Of a stretch of 64,000 bases of DNA, positions 22,661 to 33,800 are shown in pieces. Each line of letters starts with the position of its first letter. Positions within the stretch are counted from its first letter, which is position 1. The stretch comes from Prorocentrum cordatum. Its lineage: Eukaryota > Sar > Dinophyceae > Prorocentrales > Prorocentraceae. Made by a program: the position numbers and the translations under genes. The notes beneath the pieces are model-generated. The model was not told where the DNA came from, searched no databases, and saw only the letters and a program-made list of their open reading frames with translations. The DNA is taken from positions 652,080 through 716,079 of the forward strand of contig CAUYUJ010000336.1 in NCBI GenBank assembly GCA_963575745.1. The letters run 5' to 3'.

Positions 22661-23359
22661 TAAAATATGTGGACGGGATATCAGGCGGAAAAGGAGGGAT
22701 GGGGGTTACACGTATGGTTTGTGCGGCATGTGCTGGCACGTTGCACCTGGGCATACCATTGGTTCCCAGTATTTGCAACGCATTGCCTCAATATGGGCAA
22801 CGTACTGTGTTGCGTCTGTGGGGATGCGTGGCCAATGCCTTGAAACGACCGCAGTCTTTCATGGGGCGCGTGAGCCTGCTCGCGCAGCACGTGCGTACTC
22901 ATGCGCCTGGCTCGGCACCGGAACCATACTTGCCAACGCAGACATGGGCGCTCTGTCTGTGATAGAGCCAAGTGTGGATCCTATGATATGTCTGTTTGCG
23001 CACTTTCGTGGCTCCTGATATGTAGCGGGCACGCGCTGGCAAAACCCCTCCACAGGAGGACCGTCTCTTTGGGCCATCATTGGCTCGATTCGCCATCCTT
23101 GCACGCGTATGCGTACGTCAGGGTGGGTGACGTTTCACTTGCTCGTCCATATACAAAAGGCGTGGTGTTCCTTTGTCCAATTCCCGAAGTAGCAAAACGA
23201 TTTATTTGTAATTCCGGTGTCGTGAGTGTGCCGATCACTTTTGAGAAATCGTTCAAGGTTTGCCAGGTATGTTGTAAGACTGTTCAAGACCTGGCGGTCG
23301 TACTTTCACCGCGCGCATAGCATGCGACTGCTTCGTTGGGATATGTTCGTTTTGGGGGT

Positions 23360-23360
<1 letters not shown>
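22661..23360. other. Unassigned unique sequence
   Basis: Complex, repeat-free sequence with near-even composition towards the right. A frame on plus ending at 23018 (contains HVAPGHTIGSQYLQRIASIW) and another at 22901-23320 are open, but neither has a start, splice pattern or motif I recognise. Confidence 0.3.

Positions 23361-23416
<56 letters not shown>
23361..23416 (-). repeat. 56-base poly(T), possible retroposed poly(A) tail
   Basis: An uninterrupted run of 56 T. Read on the minus strand it is a poly(A) tract following sequence from about 23650 down to 23417, as expected for a reverse-transcribed RNA inserted in minus orientation. No parent gene or target-site duplication could be recognised. 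Confidence 0.6.
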
Positions 23417-25165
23417 CCTAGCCGCCCAGCTTCAGTGCGCGTTTCGGCTCACCGACATCATGTGCGCACCTTGGAGCTCTGATTCGCACTAAGAAAGAGT
23501 TGCGCTACGCAGCGCAGGGCCGTGGCATGATATTTGGAATGATAAACGCCCGTGCCAGCGCAGACGTGTCGCTCTGGCAGGCCGCCGTTGGTCACGCAAT
23601 TCGAAGGCAGCGCGTGGATTCCATGCGCCGTTGACGTTCCCCGATGACTGTCCTTGGGCCGCGCTCCTTATCTTGCGTCGTTCTTTCTGCCGGCCCGTCG
23701 TCGCGACTTCTGCCCGCGCTGGTGCTTTCGTTTATGTTCGTCCCCGAAGCGCTTGACTGGTGCAGTGGTTTCCAAAACGTCTCGGTTTAGTTGTCTCTCC
23801 GCATGCCCCTGGGGCCGCGACCCGGTCTTGCGAGAGCGACGCTCTCAGGAAGGATCTCATTCGCCCCCTGTGTTTGCGCACTTCCGCCTTCTTTGAAAAA
23901 AAAGGGCATGGTTTGGTAGGGGTCGGTTTGGCCGCCCCTGACGTCATCGTAGCTCGCGCTCTGAGCTCTCCCCGACGGACGCCCCAACGGCATCGCCCGC
24001 ACAATTTGCACTTCAATGTGCCCCGTGCGTGGGCACGCCCAAAAGGCCCCCCACCCGCGAACGCGGATTTCGGGAGTTTCCTCCTGCATGGGGCGAACAC
24101 GCATACGCTCGCCAAGAGCGCGAAGTAAAACCAGCGCTCGCGCAGTCTGCGTATACCACTCCCCCCCCTTCGTGACATGTTTCGTCAAGCGGGCGAATTA
24201 TGTCGTCCTGCCGCGGAAATCAATTATTGTTGGCCGCGCGCGTCAACTCTCGCTCAAACCGCTTTGCCGCATCGGCCACTCTCTTCGCAATGATGGCCTG
24301 CCTGCTACTGAGTCCCCGCAGAACGCTCTGTGTTGTTTTCTCCGCCCACTGCTCCTCCACCTGGCTCTAGCTCGAATGAGCCGTGCTCCAAGAAATCACC
24401 TCGCAACCTAGTGCGCAACGCGTCAGTGGCTTCGTTTCCGCCTTTGCTTTCCGTTTGCAACTGTTTACCTCTCGCGTCAACTTGTCCCGCCCCCCCGCGC
24501 ACTTCCGACGCAGCGCCCCCCGCGCGAACCCGGATTTCGGAAGTGTCCCCCTACGTGCTACGTGGGCCCGAACACTCATGCGCTTGTTAACTGCGCGAGG
24601 TAAAACCAGCGTTCACGCAGTCTGCGCGCATCTCCTTCCTCACCTTCGTCTAGCCGTTGCAGTCCCGAGCGCGCGAGCCGCTGCTATCGCTCGCGTCGCG
24701 TCCAGCCATCTGGGGGCCCTGGTGCGCCCCCGCCAAAGGTCACTCTGGCGAGAGATCACTCCTACGTGTAGCCGACCTGGATTTCGGGCAGTGCTGCTTG
24801 GCGAAGTCCCGGCGCCCCTGCTCGGCCTCGGCCCCTGCGGGCCCTGCTTCCCGGCCCTGCCGTCAAGATCGGACCCTGGGCAGAACCGCCACCTCCGGGG
24901 AAGCGAGTGAGACCCCTGGGGGCCCGCGGACTGAACGAAAGCAATCCATCGGGCGTCTGTAACCAGCCGTGAGCTCGCCCCTGTCCCCTAATACTGGCAT
25001 TGCCATGTTTGCCATTGCTTGTCATCCTCTTGTACTTGAGGCCCAAGCCGCCAACAATCCGAATCTGCCCCCGAAACTGTGCGATTCCCTAAATCGGCGC
25101 CAGAACAAAACGCTCGACATGGGTAAGGTGAAACCGGGTACGATAATTACCCACCAAGTGCGTCG
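23417..25165. repeat. Gene-poor stretch with a ~130-base duplication
   Basis: GCGAACGCGGATTTCGGGAG through AAACCAGCGCTCGCGCAGTC (24057-24178) recurs diverged at about 24522-24650, some 465 bases downstream. No gene is supported; the left end would be the body of the possible retroposed sequence. Confidence 0.5.
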
Positions 25166-25169
25166 CCCA

Positions 25170-27750
25170 ACAGTGACTGGATCAACGACCGCCCCGACGA
25201 CATGCCAGTGCGCGCAACGCGCGCCCTGCCAGGACTGTGCCCCACGTCGGCGCCCACGGCCTTCACGCCCCTGGAGCAGCTGCTGGCCCCACTGGAAGGC
25301 GATCTGAATCCGCTCAACGTCGGAACCGCACTCCCAACCAGTAGCGCGAATTGCGATCGCCTGATCTCCCACTTCTACAAGAAGGATTTCGGCATCTGGC
25401 GATGCGACGGCTGCCCCCCAGGCACAGAGGGGCGCGGATGGGGGCCAGGACAGCCATTCCCTGGCATGTGCGGACACGCCGCTGACCCAGAAGGTCTCCG
25501 CGCCGGCCTTAGCCCGGTCCACGGGCCCCCGCCCGCGCAGCTAATGAGGGAGCTGTTCCTGGCCAAGCGCTGGCGCGCAGGCTGGTGCTGCAAGGAACGC
25601 CTGATCCACCAACGGGAAATGGCCCCGGTCAGCAGTGAAACACGTGCTCGACAGGTGCGGCCCTGACGCGCACGCTGGCCCTAGCGCAGGAGCCAGACCC
25701 CTCGCCGCGCTACCAGGCGCCCCCGCCGCCTCGACAGGGGTCGCAATGCGCCCCAACCAAAAGGAAGTGCAGCGGCGCGCCGCGGCCTGGGGCGAGGAAG
25801 CGCGCGCCTGCCAGGGGCGCCTCCACAACTCACCCCCGTCACCTCCCAAGGATAAGCAGCAGCGCCTAGCCTGGGAGCGACAGCTGGCGGCCAGGGAGAC
25901 GCGCGCAAAGGTGGCGGAACAGATCAGGGGCAAGGGTGGCGGGGAGGCGCGCATCGGAGGGACCAGGCACACAGGCCCCAACGCCACCGTTGCAGCTCAG
26001 CCAACCGCGGGGCACGCGTCCGGCAGCGAGCCCCAGCAGCACGCTGCCCCCCGAGCGGGCGGGCGACCTGACCACGCCTCCAACCGGGCAAACAGCCCAG
26101 GACCCGCCAAGGCGCCTGACGCCCCGCGACGCACTTCCGCCCGCCCCGCGTGGCGACGAGCCGGCCCCGGCCCCTCCCGCCACGCGACCCGCGGCTACCA
26201 AGTCCGTTCGGGCGCCGCCAGCCGTCAGCGCTACTCCTGATCCCCTCCCCGAGCGCGAGGGGCCCAGCCGCCTCGAACGGCAGCAAGGGCGAGTCCCAGA
26301 CACGCCCATCCAGGGCTCCTCCTGCCCGACCTCAACGGGCAGCGCCGAGCCCCTGTCCACGCACCCCCTGGGCGGAGCGGTATTCGGACCCGTCCTGGAC
26401 GTCCTGGCTCGCGAACGGGACGGGCGAACCCTTCTCGTCCAAATCGACAGCGAGTGGATGGAAGTCTGGGGCGCGGGTACCAGGACGCTACGCGCGAGCG
26501 TCCTCCGCGGCGACGCGGCGCTCCAAGAAGCCGCCTTCCCGGGCGGGACCTCCGACGAGGCGCGCGGAACGCAGTCGCCAGCGGCCCCCGCCAGCTCCTG
26601 GCTCGGCGCCGACATGGGGGGCGCCAGCGCGACGTCCGCAGAAGGGGCTCAGCCCGGCCCCAAGCCTGAACCTTGCGCGCCGCGCACGGACACGCAAGAC
26701 CCCGCCTACGAGCCGGCACCCCTCGTGCACCCTAAGGAGGAGGACCCTGACTGGACCAGCGACGACCAGGAACAAGAAAGGAAGCAGAGGCTCGCGGAGG
26801 CCCTAAGCATGGTCCACACGGCCTCTCCCTCCTCAGACCCCGACGCAGTCGAGGAGGGCCAAGCCAAGTTGAGCCCTCGTGACGAGCGACGCAGCAGTCC
26901 CGAGCGCGACTCAAGCAGCACGTGCCAGACCCAGCCAGCCTGCGCACCCACGGAACCGACTGATTTTGCGACGGCCGCCGCCGACGACCGCGCCCTGCAC
27001 GCGCGGCCCAGATCCAAAGACCCAGAAGACAGGCACCCCGCACTCAACCCCCTCCCTGCGCATGAGCTCGAGCGCTTGCGCGGCAGGGCGCGGGGTCCAG
27101 TTCCCTGGGGAGCGTGCGAGACTGCGGCGAGGCGCTCGCCCAGAGAAACCAGCGACGGGGCCCGTGCCGGAGCGCGCGACTGCGACCGAGACCGCGACCG
27201 CAACAAAGGCGTAGAAGGGGCCCCGTGGCGCAAGCAAGACACCAACGACTGGGGCAGAGCCAGGGGGCGCAACTGGGACCAGGATCGCGACTGTGGCAGG
27301 GGCGCAGGGTGGACCCCATGGCGCCAGCCAGAAGGTCAACGCAGCTCTCACCACAGGGGCGATCGCCGTTGCGCTGATCCCAACCGTCCACGGACAATCC
27401 ATCGCGTCAGCTGGCCACGCCGCTCACACGAGACAGCAGTCGCACACCTGAAGAGGCTGCAGGCTGAGGGGGGGCACCACTTCACCGCAGCCTGGCACTC
27501 GTGGTGCGCGCATATGTGTAAGGAGCAAGGCAAAGGCAAATCCAAAGACCAGGTTGCGTCCGACCCGAACTGCTGGCAGCCCAAGATAATCGACAAATTT
27601 CTGGAGGATATTGACAGCTGCAACCACCGCGTGGAGACGCGGCCTCGGTACGCCGGCGTCTGCGTGGACTGGCGCCCGGAAAAGGCCCTGCACCAGGATG
27701 TCCAGAAGAAAAGAGATGTTGCCAAAGGTGAAGGGCGTGGGGAGGGCCAG
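25170..27750 (+). CDS. Proline/arginine-rich protein of unknown function, frame-broken
   Basis: Not a family I recognise. Three open stretches succeed each other: 25170-25666 (SDWINDRPDDMPV onward, with a Cys-rich segment IWRCDGCPP...PGMCGHA and WCCKERLIHQ that may bind zinc), about 25660-26000 (contains PNQKEVQRRAAAWGEEARAC), and 25936-27750, long and low-complexity. The last ends in a folded-looking stretch of about 110 residues (HETAVAHLKRL, WHSWCAHMC, CWQPKIIDKFLEDID, RYAGVCVDWRPEKAL). The joins near 25660 and 25980 need frameshifts or small introns. I end the exon at 27750 because CAG|GTGCGCAGC is a donor like others in this window; the frame stays open to 28089. The 25936 start is a GTG, so no start can be named. 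Coding is likely; function is unknown. Confidence 0.45.
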
Positions 27751-29215
27751 GTGCGCAGCTCCGGTACAGCGACAACTGGGCCGGGAAGCGCCCCAGGCGC
27801 TGACCAGCCTGCAACCGGCCCCCCTGTCAGGCGCAGCGCGCCGCGACCGACTTCTTCCTCTCCCACCGACTTGCGGCAAGGTCCTTGTCCAACCCACCGC
27901 TGGCCACGCCCGCCACCTGTTCCCCCTTCCCCCTCCCTCGCCACCTGGCTTGGGACCGTGTGTTCTGGTGATCCTCCCCACCTGTTCCCCCGCGGCCTTG
28001 GCTGGAAGGCTGGTCCAGGAGCCTGGCAGCCCACGGGCGCCCCCGTCACGTGCACGGTGCAGGCGCGCGCAGCCTGGCGGGCGCAGTAGCGGTGCACATG
28101 GTACGTGCACGGCTCCACTAACGGCGTTTGCCTTCTGGTCCACCTGGTCCGCGTCTGTGTTGCCTGCTCCCCCCCTGTCTTCAACGCGCATTGGGACCGC
28201 GTGTCCCACCTGAACCCACTGGGAGCCCAGCCTTCCAACCTGAGCACCGATGGTGCGGGCTGGCACGTCGACGGCTGGCGGTGAGCGCTGGCCCTTTTCC
28301 TCCTGTTCGTTCCCCCCCCCCCCGCTCGCTTCCTCCCCCCTCCCATGGCGGCAGCGCCCGGCACTGCGCGGCTTCGGCCCGGTGCTAGGCGCCGCACCTT
28401 GCGGCCTCGGCGGCCCCGCTCGCCATGGCGCTGGGCGGCTCAGGCCCAGCCCTTGGCATTGCGGACGTCAGCGGATCGCGTGTGGCTGCTGCCCGTTTTC
28501 ACGCGCTGTCGATGTAGGGCAGGTTTTGCCCCTGCAGCTCACCGACTTCCCCTCGGGCACGGACGGCCCATTCGTTTGGAGGCCGCACCTCAAGCTACGC
28601 TGCTACCTGGTCGTGGATTGGAGTACCACCCCGCGCCTCCTCCGCATCATACGGTGGCGCAAATTTTGCTCATCGCCTTCGTGGTGTTTTTCTTCCTCCT
28701 GGGCGTCGACCTGGTCAAGTGGCGCGTCCGCTGCAGTGCTTGAGGCGGGTGTTCGCGAAATACCGTTGACGGCAACGCCATTTCCTTCGCCTTCCGGGTC
28801 TTCGCCCTCGGCCCCTGTCCATGGCGTGCCTTTTCCTGCACATCCACTTCGGCACCGCCTGTTCCCCGGGCCCCGCCCGCTCCGGCCGCCTGAGGCCCCG
28901 CTTTCCTGTGCCCTGTCTCCCTAATTAAAGCTGTGCGTAGCCCGCCTAGCTTTTAGCGGAAGAGTTTCGCTCTCGCCCCGCAGATAAAACAAAAGCTGTG
29001 TCGTCCAACACCGACAGAGGCCCGCTGTCGAGCAGGAGGCGCCGTCTTGCCTCACATGGGCGGCAGCCGCGGCGACGCCAACATCGAGCCCTGCTCATAA
29101 TGAGCCAGGACGGCTGCCGGCTCCCGTGCCCAGACTGGAACCTCCGGGACAGGAAAACGTGGCTCAGGCCGGCAGGCCTCGGGAGCCCAGAAGATCCGGG
29201 GATCATGATCCCCTG
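27751..29215. other. Intron or intergenic sequence, no clear exon
   Basis: Follows the presumed donor at 27751. Short protein-like frames exist at about 28300-28740 but cannot be tied to the preceding gene. Confidence 0.35.
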
Positions 29216-29216
29216 A

Positions 29217-29400
29217 TCCCGGATGATTTCTGATCCCGGATCTGATCCCGGATCTGTGAGATCATGTTTACAACGATCTGATCCCGGATCTGATCCGGAT
29301 CTGATCCCGGATCTGATCCCCGATGGACTTGATCCCGGATCAGGGGATCAAGCGGGGATCAGGGGATCAGGCAGATCTCTGGGATCATGTTGGATTTATA
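29217..29400. repeat. GATC-rich palindromic minisatellite (GATCCCGGATCT), locus 1
   Basis: About 15 repeats of a 6/12-base unit built from GATCCCGGATCT and GATCCGGATC, with CGGGGATCAGGGGATCAGG variants at the right. Each unit is palindromic, so either strand can fold. A second array of the same unit lies at 45275-45440. Confidence 0.88.
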
Positions 29401-29463
29401 ATAACCGCGATCGGAAAACATAATGTTGATAATAATATGTTAAAAAGGCAAAGCTAGTGGCTA

Positions 29464-29505
29464 GGGGGAGGAGGAGGAGGAGGAGGAGGAGGAGGAGGAG
29501 GAGGA
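29464..29505. repeat. (GGA)n microsatellite
   Basis: About 13 GGA triplets. TGCGAGGATGTCTCAGGCGA follows at 29611-29630 and is shared exactly with 45148-45167. Confidence 0.85.
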
Positions 29506-29721
29506 CACGAACAAGGGTAGTGTTAACGAGAAAAACCGCACGTTCGCGCCCAGATTGCAGGGATGTCTCAGGTGGTTTACATGTTTGGTTGCTTGGATTG
29601 CAGAGCAGGTTGCGAGGATGTCTCAGGCGAAGCGCTAGCTAAGAGACCACCAATGTCATTGTGAGGATGCGTTAGGCGAGGCCACGATCCACTATCCTAC
29701 TCCTCGCCCCCCTCCTCCATA

Positions 29722-29739
29722 TAGCCATTTTGGCTCGAG
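29722..29739 (+). promoter_or_regulatory. Relict dinoflagellate spliced-leader sequence
   Basis: TAGCCATTTTGGCTCGAG matches the last 18 bases of the conserved 22-base dinoflagellate leader (…TAGCCATTTTGGCTCAAG) at 17 of 18 positions. It ends 31 bases before the ATG of gene A, in the same orientation. In dinoflagellates such genomic leaders are taken as scars of spliced-leader-bearing mRNAs that were reverse transcribed and reinserted. Confidence 0.8.
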
Positions 29740-29770
29740 CTCGGATTCGAGCTCACGTGCAGCTCGCCAT

Positions 29771-30154
29771 ATGGCGAGTCCGCGGCCCAGCCAGCTGGAG
29801 CGCGATGTCTTGCAGGTCATCGAGACGTTCGTCCTCAGCCCCGTGACCGACCTCAATTATCGGATCGCGCTCAGCGGCAAGCTGGACTCGGGGCAGGTGA
29901 ACAAGCACGCCGACTTCATCATGAAGTTACGGGAGGTGGCTGGCGAGACGGTGGACTACCAGCTGCTGGAGAAGCTGCTGGTCAAGCACGCCAGGGCCAA
30001 CGAGAAGCAGTGGCACCTGTGCAAGGAGGCGACGTCGTGGGCTGCAGAGACGAGCTCGATGATTCGAGCCATGATGCGCGACGTCAGCCAGTCCCCGCTG
30101 AAGCTCAAGAAGCGTGAGGCGATGGGCCGCCAGAAGAATGCACCTCCAGGACTG
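29771..30154 (+). CDS. Gene A exon 1
   Basis: 128 codons from ATG to CTG|GTGCTAAAAC. Begins MASPRPSQLERDVLQVIETF and includes NKHADFIMKLREVAGETVDY; helical and highly charged. The frame runs on to 30256 into TCC repeats, which I take as intron. Confidence 0.65.
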
Positions 30155-30606
30155 GTGCTAAAACACGCTCACACGCACACTCCTCGTCCTCATCCTCCCT
30201 CTCCTCATCTTTCCGTTCGCCCTCCATCGCCTCCACCACCTCATCCTAGCTCCTAGCTCCTAGCTCCCTCCCCCCCCCCCGCTCGCCCCGAGGATGGCTG
30301 GCGCCCTTCGTCGACGGCAGGGTCGCCCAGGACCGACGGGAGGGCCCCTCACTTGCCTATCCTCACCCTCCTCCTCCTCCTCCTCCTCCTCCTCTTCCTC
30401 CTCCTCCTCCTCCTAATCCTCCTCCTCCTCCTAATCCTCCTCCCCCTCCTCCACCTCCTCCTCCTCCTCCTCCTCATCCTCCTCATCCTCCTCAATCATC
30501 ACCATCATCGTCGTTATCATCGCATGTTCGTTCTCGTCCTCATCCCTCCCGTCCGCATTCACCTCCTCTTCCTCCTTCTTCTCCTCCCCCTCCTCCTCCT
30601 CATCAC

Positions 30607-30654
<48 letters not shown>

Positions 30655-30855
30655 CATCAGCATCAGCATCAGCATCAGCATCAGCATCATCATCAGCATC
30701 ATCATCATCATCATCATCACCATCACCATTATCATCAGCATCATCATCATCAGCTTCAGCATCATATTCAACATCGTCAGCAGCGGCATCATCATCAGCA
30801 ACCTCGTCATCATCATCATCAGCAGCATCAGCATCATCACCATCACCATCACCGC

Positions 30856-30892
<37 letters not shown>

Positions 30893-33800
30893 GTCATCAT
30901 CATCATCAGCATCATCACCACCATCATCATCATCATCATCATCGTCATAATAATATACACGTCTACATCCTCATCGGATCCATATGGAATCCCGATGGAA
31001 TTACATTGGGATTCCAATGGAAGTTCCATGGACTTCCGATGGAATTCCGATGGAATTTCGATGGAATTCCGATGGAATTCGATGGAATTCCGATGGAATT
31101 CCGATGGAATTCCGATGGAATCCGATGGAATTCCGATGGAATTCCGATGGAATTCCGATGGCCGCCCCGAAGGACTCCACCGTCACGCCCAAGAAGACGG
31201 TGACGCCCAAACAAGGTCGAGCTGCTAAGGACTGCAGTCGCCGGGCATGATGAGGATAGAGGATGAGGAGGATGCAACGGATGAGGGTGATGATGGGGAT
31301 GGGGGGAATGGTAAGGACACGGAGACAGAGCGACGAGGAGAGGACAGAGGAGCAAGACGGGGAGGGGTGAGCAGGAGGAGGAGGAGGAGGAAGACGAGGA
31401 GGAGGAGCGAGGATAAGGAGGAGCGATGAGGATGGCGAGGCAGGTGAGCAGGGGTAGGAGCGAGGCGATGATGATGAGGAGGGGAGGCAGAACAGACATA
31501 GTAGGAGGGGGGAATGAGGACGAGACGTAGGACGAGGAGGACGACTGTGAGGAGCAGCATCGGCGGCGGGCTCGACGACGACGTTCGCATCGCATCGTCC
31601 CCCCCCCCCCCCCCTCATCTTCTCATCGCCCTCATCCCTACCTTTTCGCAATCCCATATTCCACCACCCCCCGTCGTCGCATAATCCTCATCCTCATATG
31701 TTTCATTTTCCTCATCGTTGTCGTCATCCTCGTCCTCCTCGTCACCCTCATCATCACATGTTTATTCCTCCTCGTCCTCCTCCTCCTCATCCTCGTCTCA
31801 TCGTCGCCCTCTTTGCGAAGAATGTTCCGAAAACATCTTGTGTGGCGTGCGACATGTTCTCCGAACATGTCTGGCGAATGATCGTCACTCCTCCTCCTCC
31901 TCCTCCCTCTACTCATCCCCCATCCTCATCGTTGTCCTCCGCAGCTGCGTGTGGCTCGGCACATGCAGCGATTCACGCTGGTGCCCAAGGATTGGCAGGC
32001 CACGCCACTCTGGCGCGCAGTGGAGCGCGCGAGTCAGCCACGTCCATCGACGGCGACACGACGTGTGCCGCGACCCAGCGCGAGGTCGCAGAGTTCGCGA
32101 ATACGAACGCGATGGAGGCATCCGCCCCCCTCCTCACGTTCGTCCTCATGTTCCCCCTCCCCCACCGTTCCTCATCATCCTCATTCACAGCTTCCTCCTC
32201 CTCCTCCTCATCTTCCTCATCCTCCTTCCCTTCCCTTCCTCCTCCTCCTCCTCATCCGCCTCCTCTGTAGTGCTAACCTGGAGGCACGGAGGAGGATGAT
32301 GAAGCTGGTGATGACGAGGATGAGGACGAGGTGGAGGAGGAGAACGATGACAGATGGCGGATGAGTAGGTGGGGGGAATGCGGATGATGAGCGGGGGGGG
32401 GGGGGGGATCGATCTTCGTCAACTCCTCGTCGGTCGCAGCGGACTCATCCGCGCGCGTGCCCACGAGGGGCTGGCGAAGATCGATCCTCGCCCGCTCATC
32501 CTCCGCATGCGCAACCATCCTACTCACCCGCCCTTAATCAGATTCCTCCTCCCCCTCCACGGCAGGCGGTCGTGCCCCCGTCGTTCAACCGCAAGTTGAG
32601 CATGGCGCTCGGGGGCGCCATCCGCTGCCAGCAGGTCGACAGCATCAGCGACGACGACATGCCACTGGCAGAGGCCGCGCAGGCCACACAGAAGTACCCG
32701 CGGCGCGTCGAGGAGGAGATCGACGGCCCTGACACCGTGCTGCCAGATCGGCAGCCCACAGCGATGGACGGCTGCTCGCCGTTCGCCCCAGACAACACAC
32801 CGCTGGCCCGCGAGAAGGAGCAGGCGGACAAGTCCAGCCAGAAGGAGCCGCAGGCACTGGCGGCGCCACCAGCTTCCAAGAAGCAGCGCCGCTGGAGCAA
32901 ACGTAACGACGACGCATCGAGCAGCGGCGCCGCGGCCAGCATCATCGTCGAGACCAACACCATCGACGACGGCGACGTCCACGACGAGAAGGTCGACGCT
33001 GGCAGCGGCGCCGCTGCCCCAGCCTCGAGCCAGCACACGCCAGTGACGGACGCGAACACCCAGCTCGATGGGTCCAAGGCGGCCGACCGCGTGGTCATGC
33101 AAGACGCGGCCATGCAGAGGGCCGAGGTCAAGCTCCGCAACGCCGTCCTGCAGCTGAACACGGAGTGGAAGGAGGACAACGGGGGCGGGATCCGCGTGCG
33201 CAACTTCTTGGACAACACGGCGGCGCAGGTCCTGGAGGCGGCGAACTTCGACATCGACGCGGCGGCCACAGCAGTGAGCAGAGTCCACGAGAGCGAGCTG
33301 AGGCATAGGACTGGCAATGAGCTGGACGATGCCATGTCCGACGAGGCCGTCGCGTACATGGAGAGGCTCAAGAGCAACGCGTTCGAGTTCGGGCTCGACG
33401 GCCGCGCTGGGAACCCCATCGCGTCCAAGTGGCAGCGCGCCTTGGAGTCCGTCCCAGGCCTCAAGGCCGACTACGCCAAGTGCAAGGGCAACACCGCAAA
33501 GGCAGTGGGGATGATGATGATGATGCTGATGATGATGATGATGATGAGGAGGAGGAGGAGGAGGGGGAGGAGGAGGAGGATGATGATGAGGAGGAGGGGT
33601 GGGATGAGGAGAAGAAGAGGGGGAGGAGGACAAGGAAAAGGAGGGGGAGGAGGAGGAGGAGGAGGAGGCGGAGGAGGATGAGGAGGAGGACCTCATGAGA
33701 CGTCGAAGCAACTCACGATGGGCATGAGAGGGGGAGGACGAGAAGGATGATGCTGATGCTGCTGATGATGGTGATGCTGATGATGAGGAGGATGATGATG

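Noticed and set aside
30353-31228. 291-codon plus frame starting in poly-Leu and poly-Ile
   Set aside because: Intronic TCC, ATC and GATGGAATTCC repeats of gene A; only the last few codons may belong to an exon.
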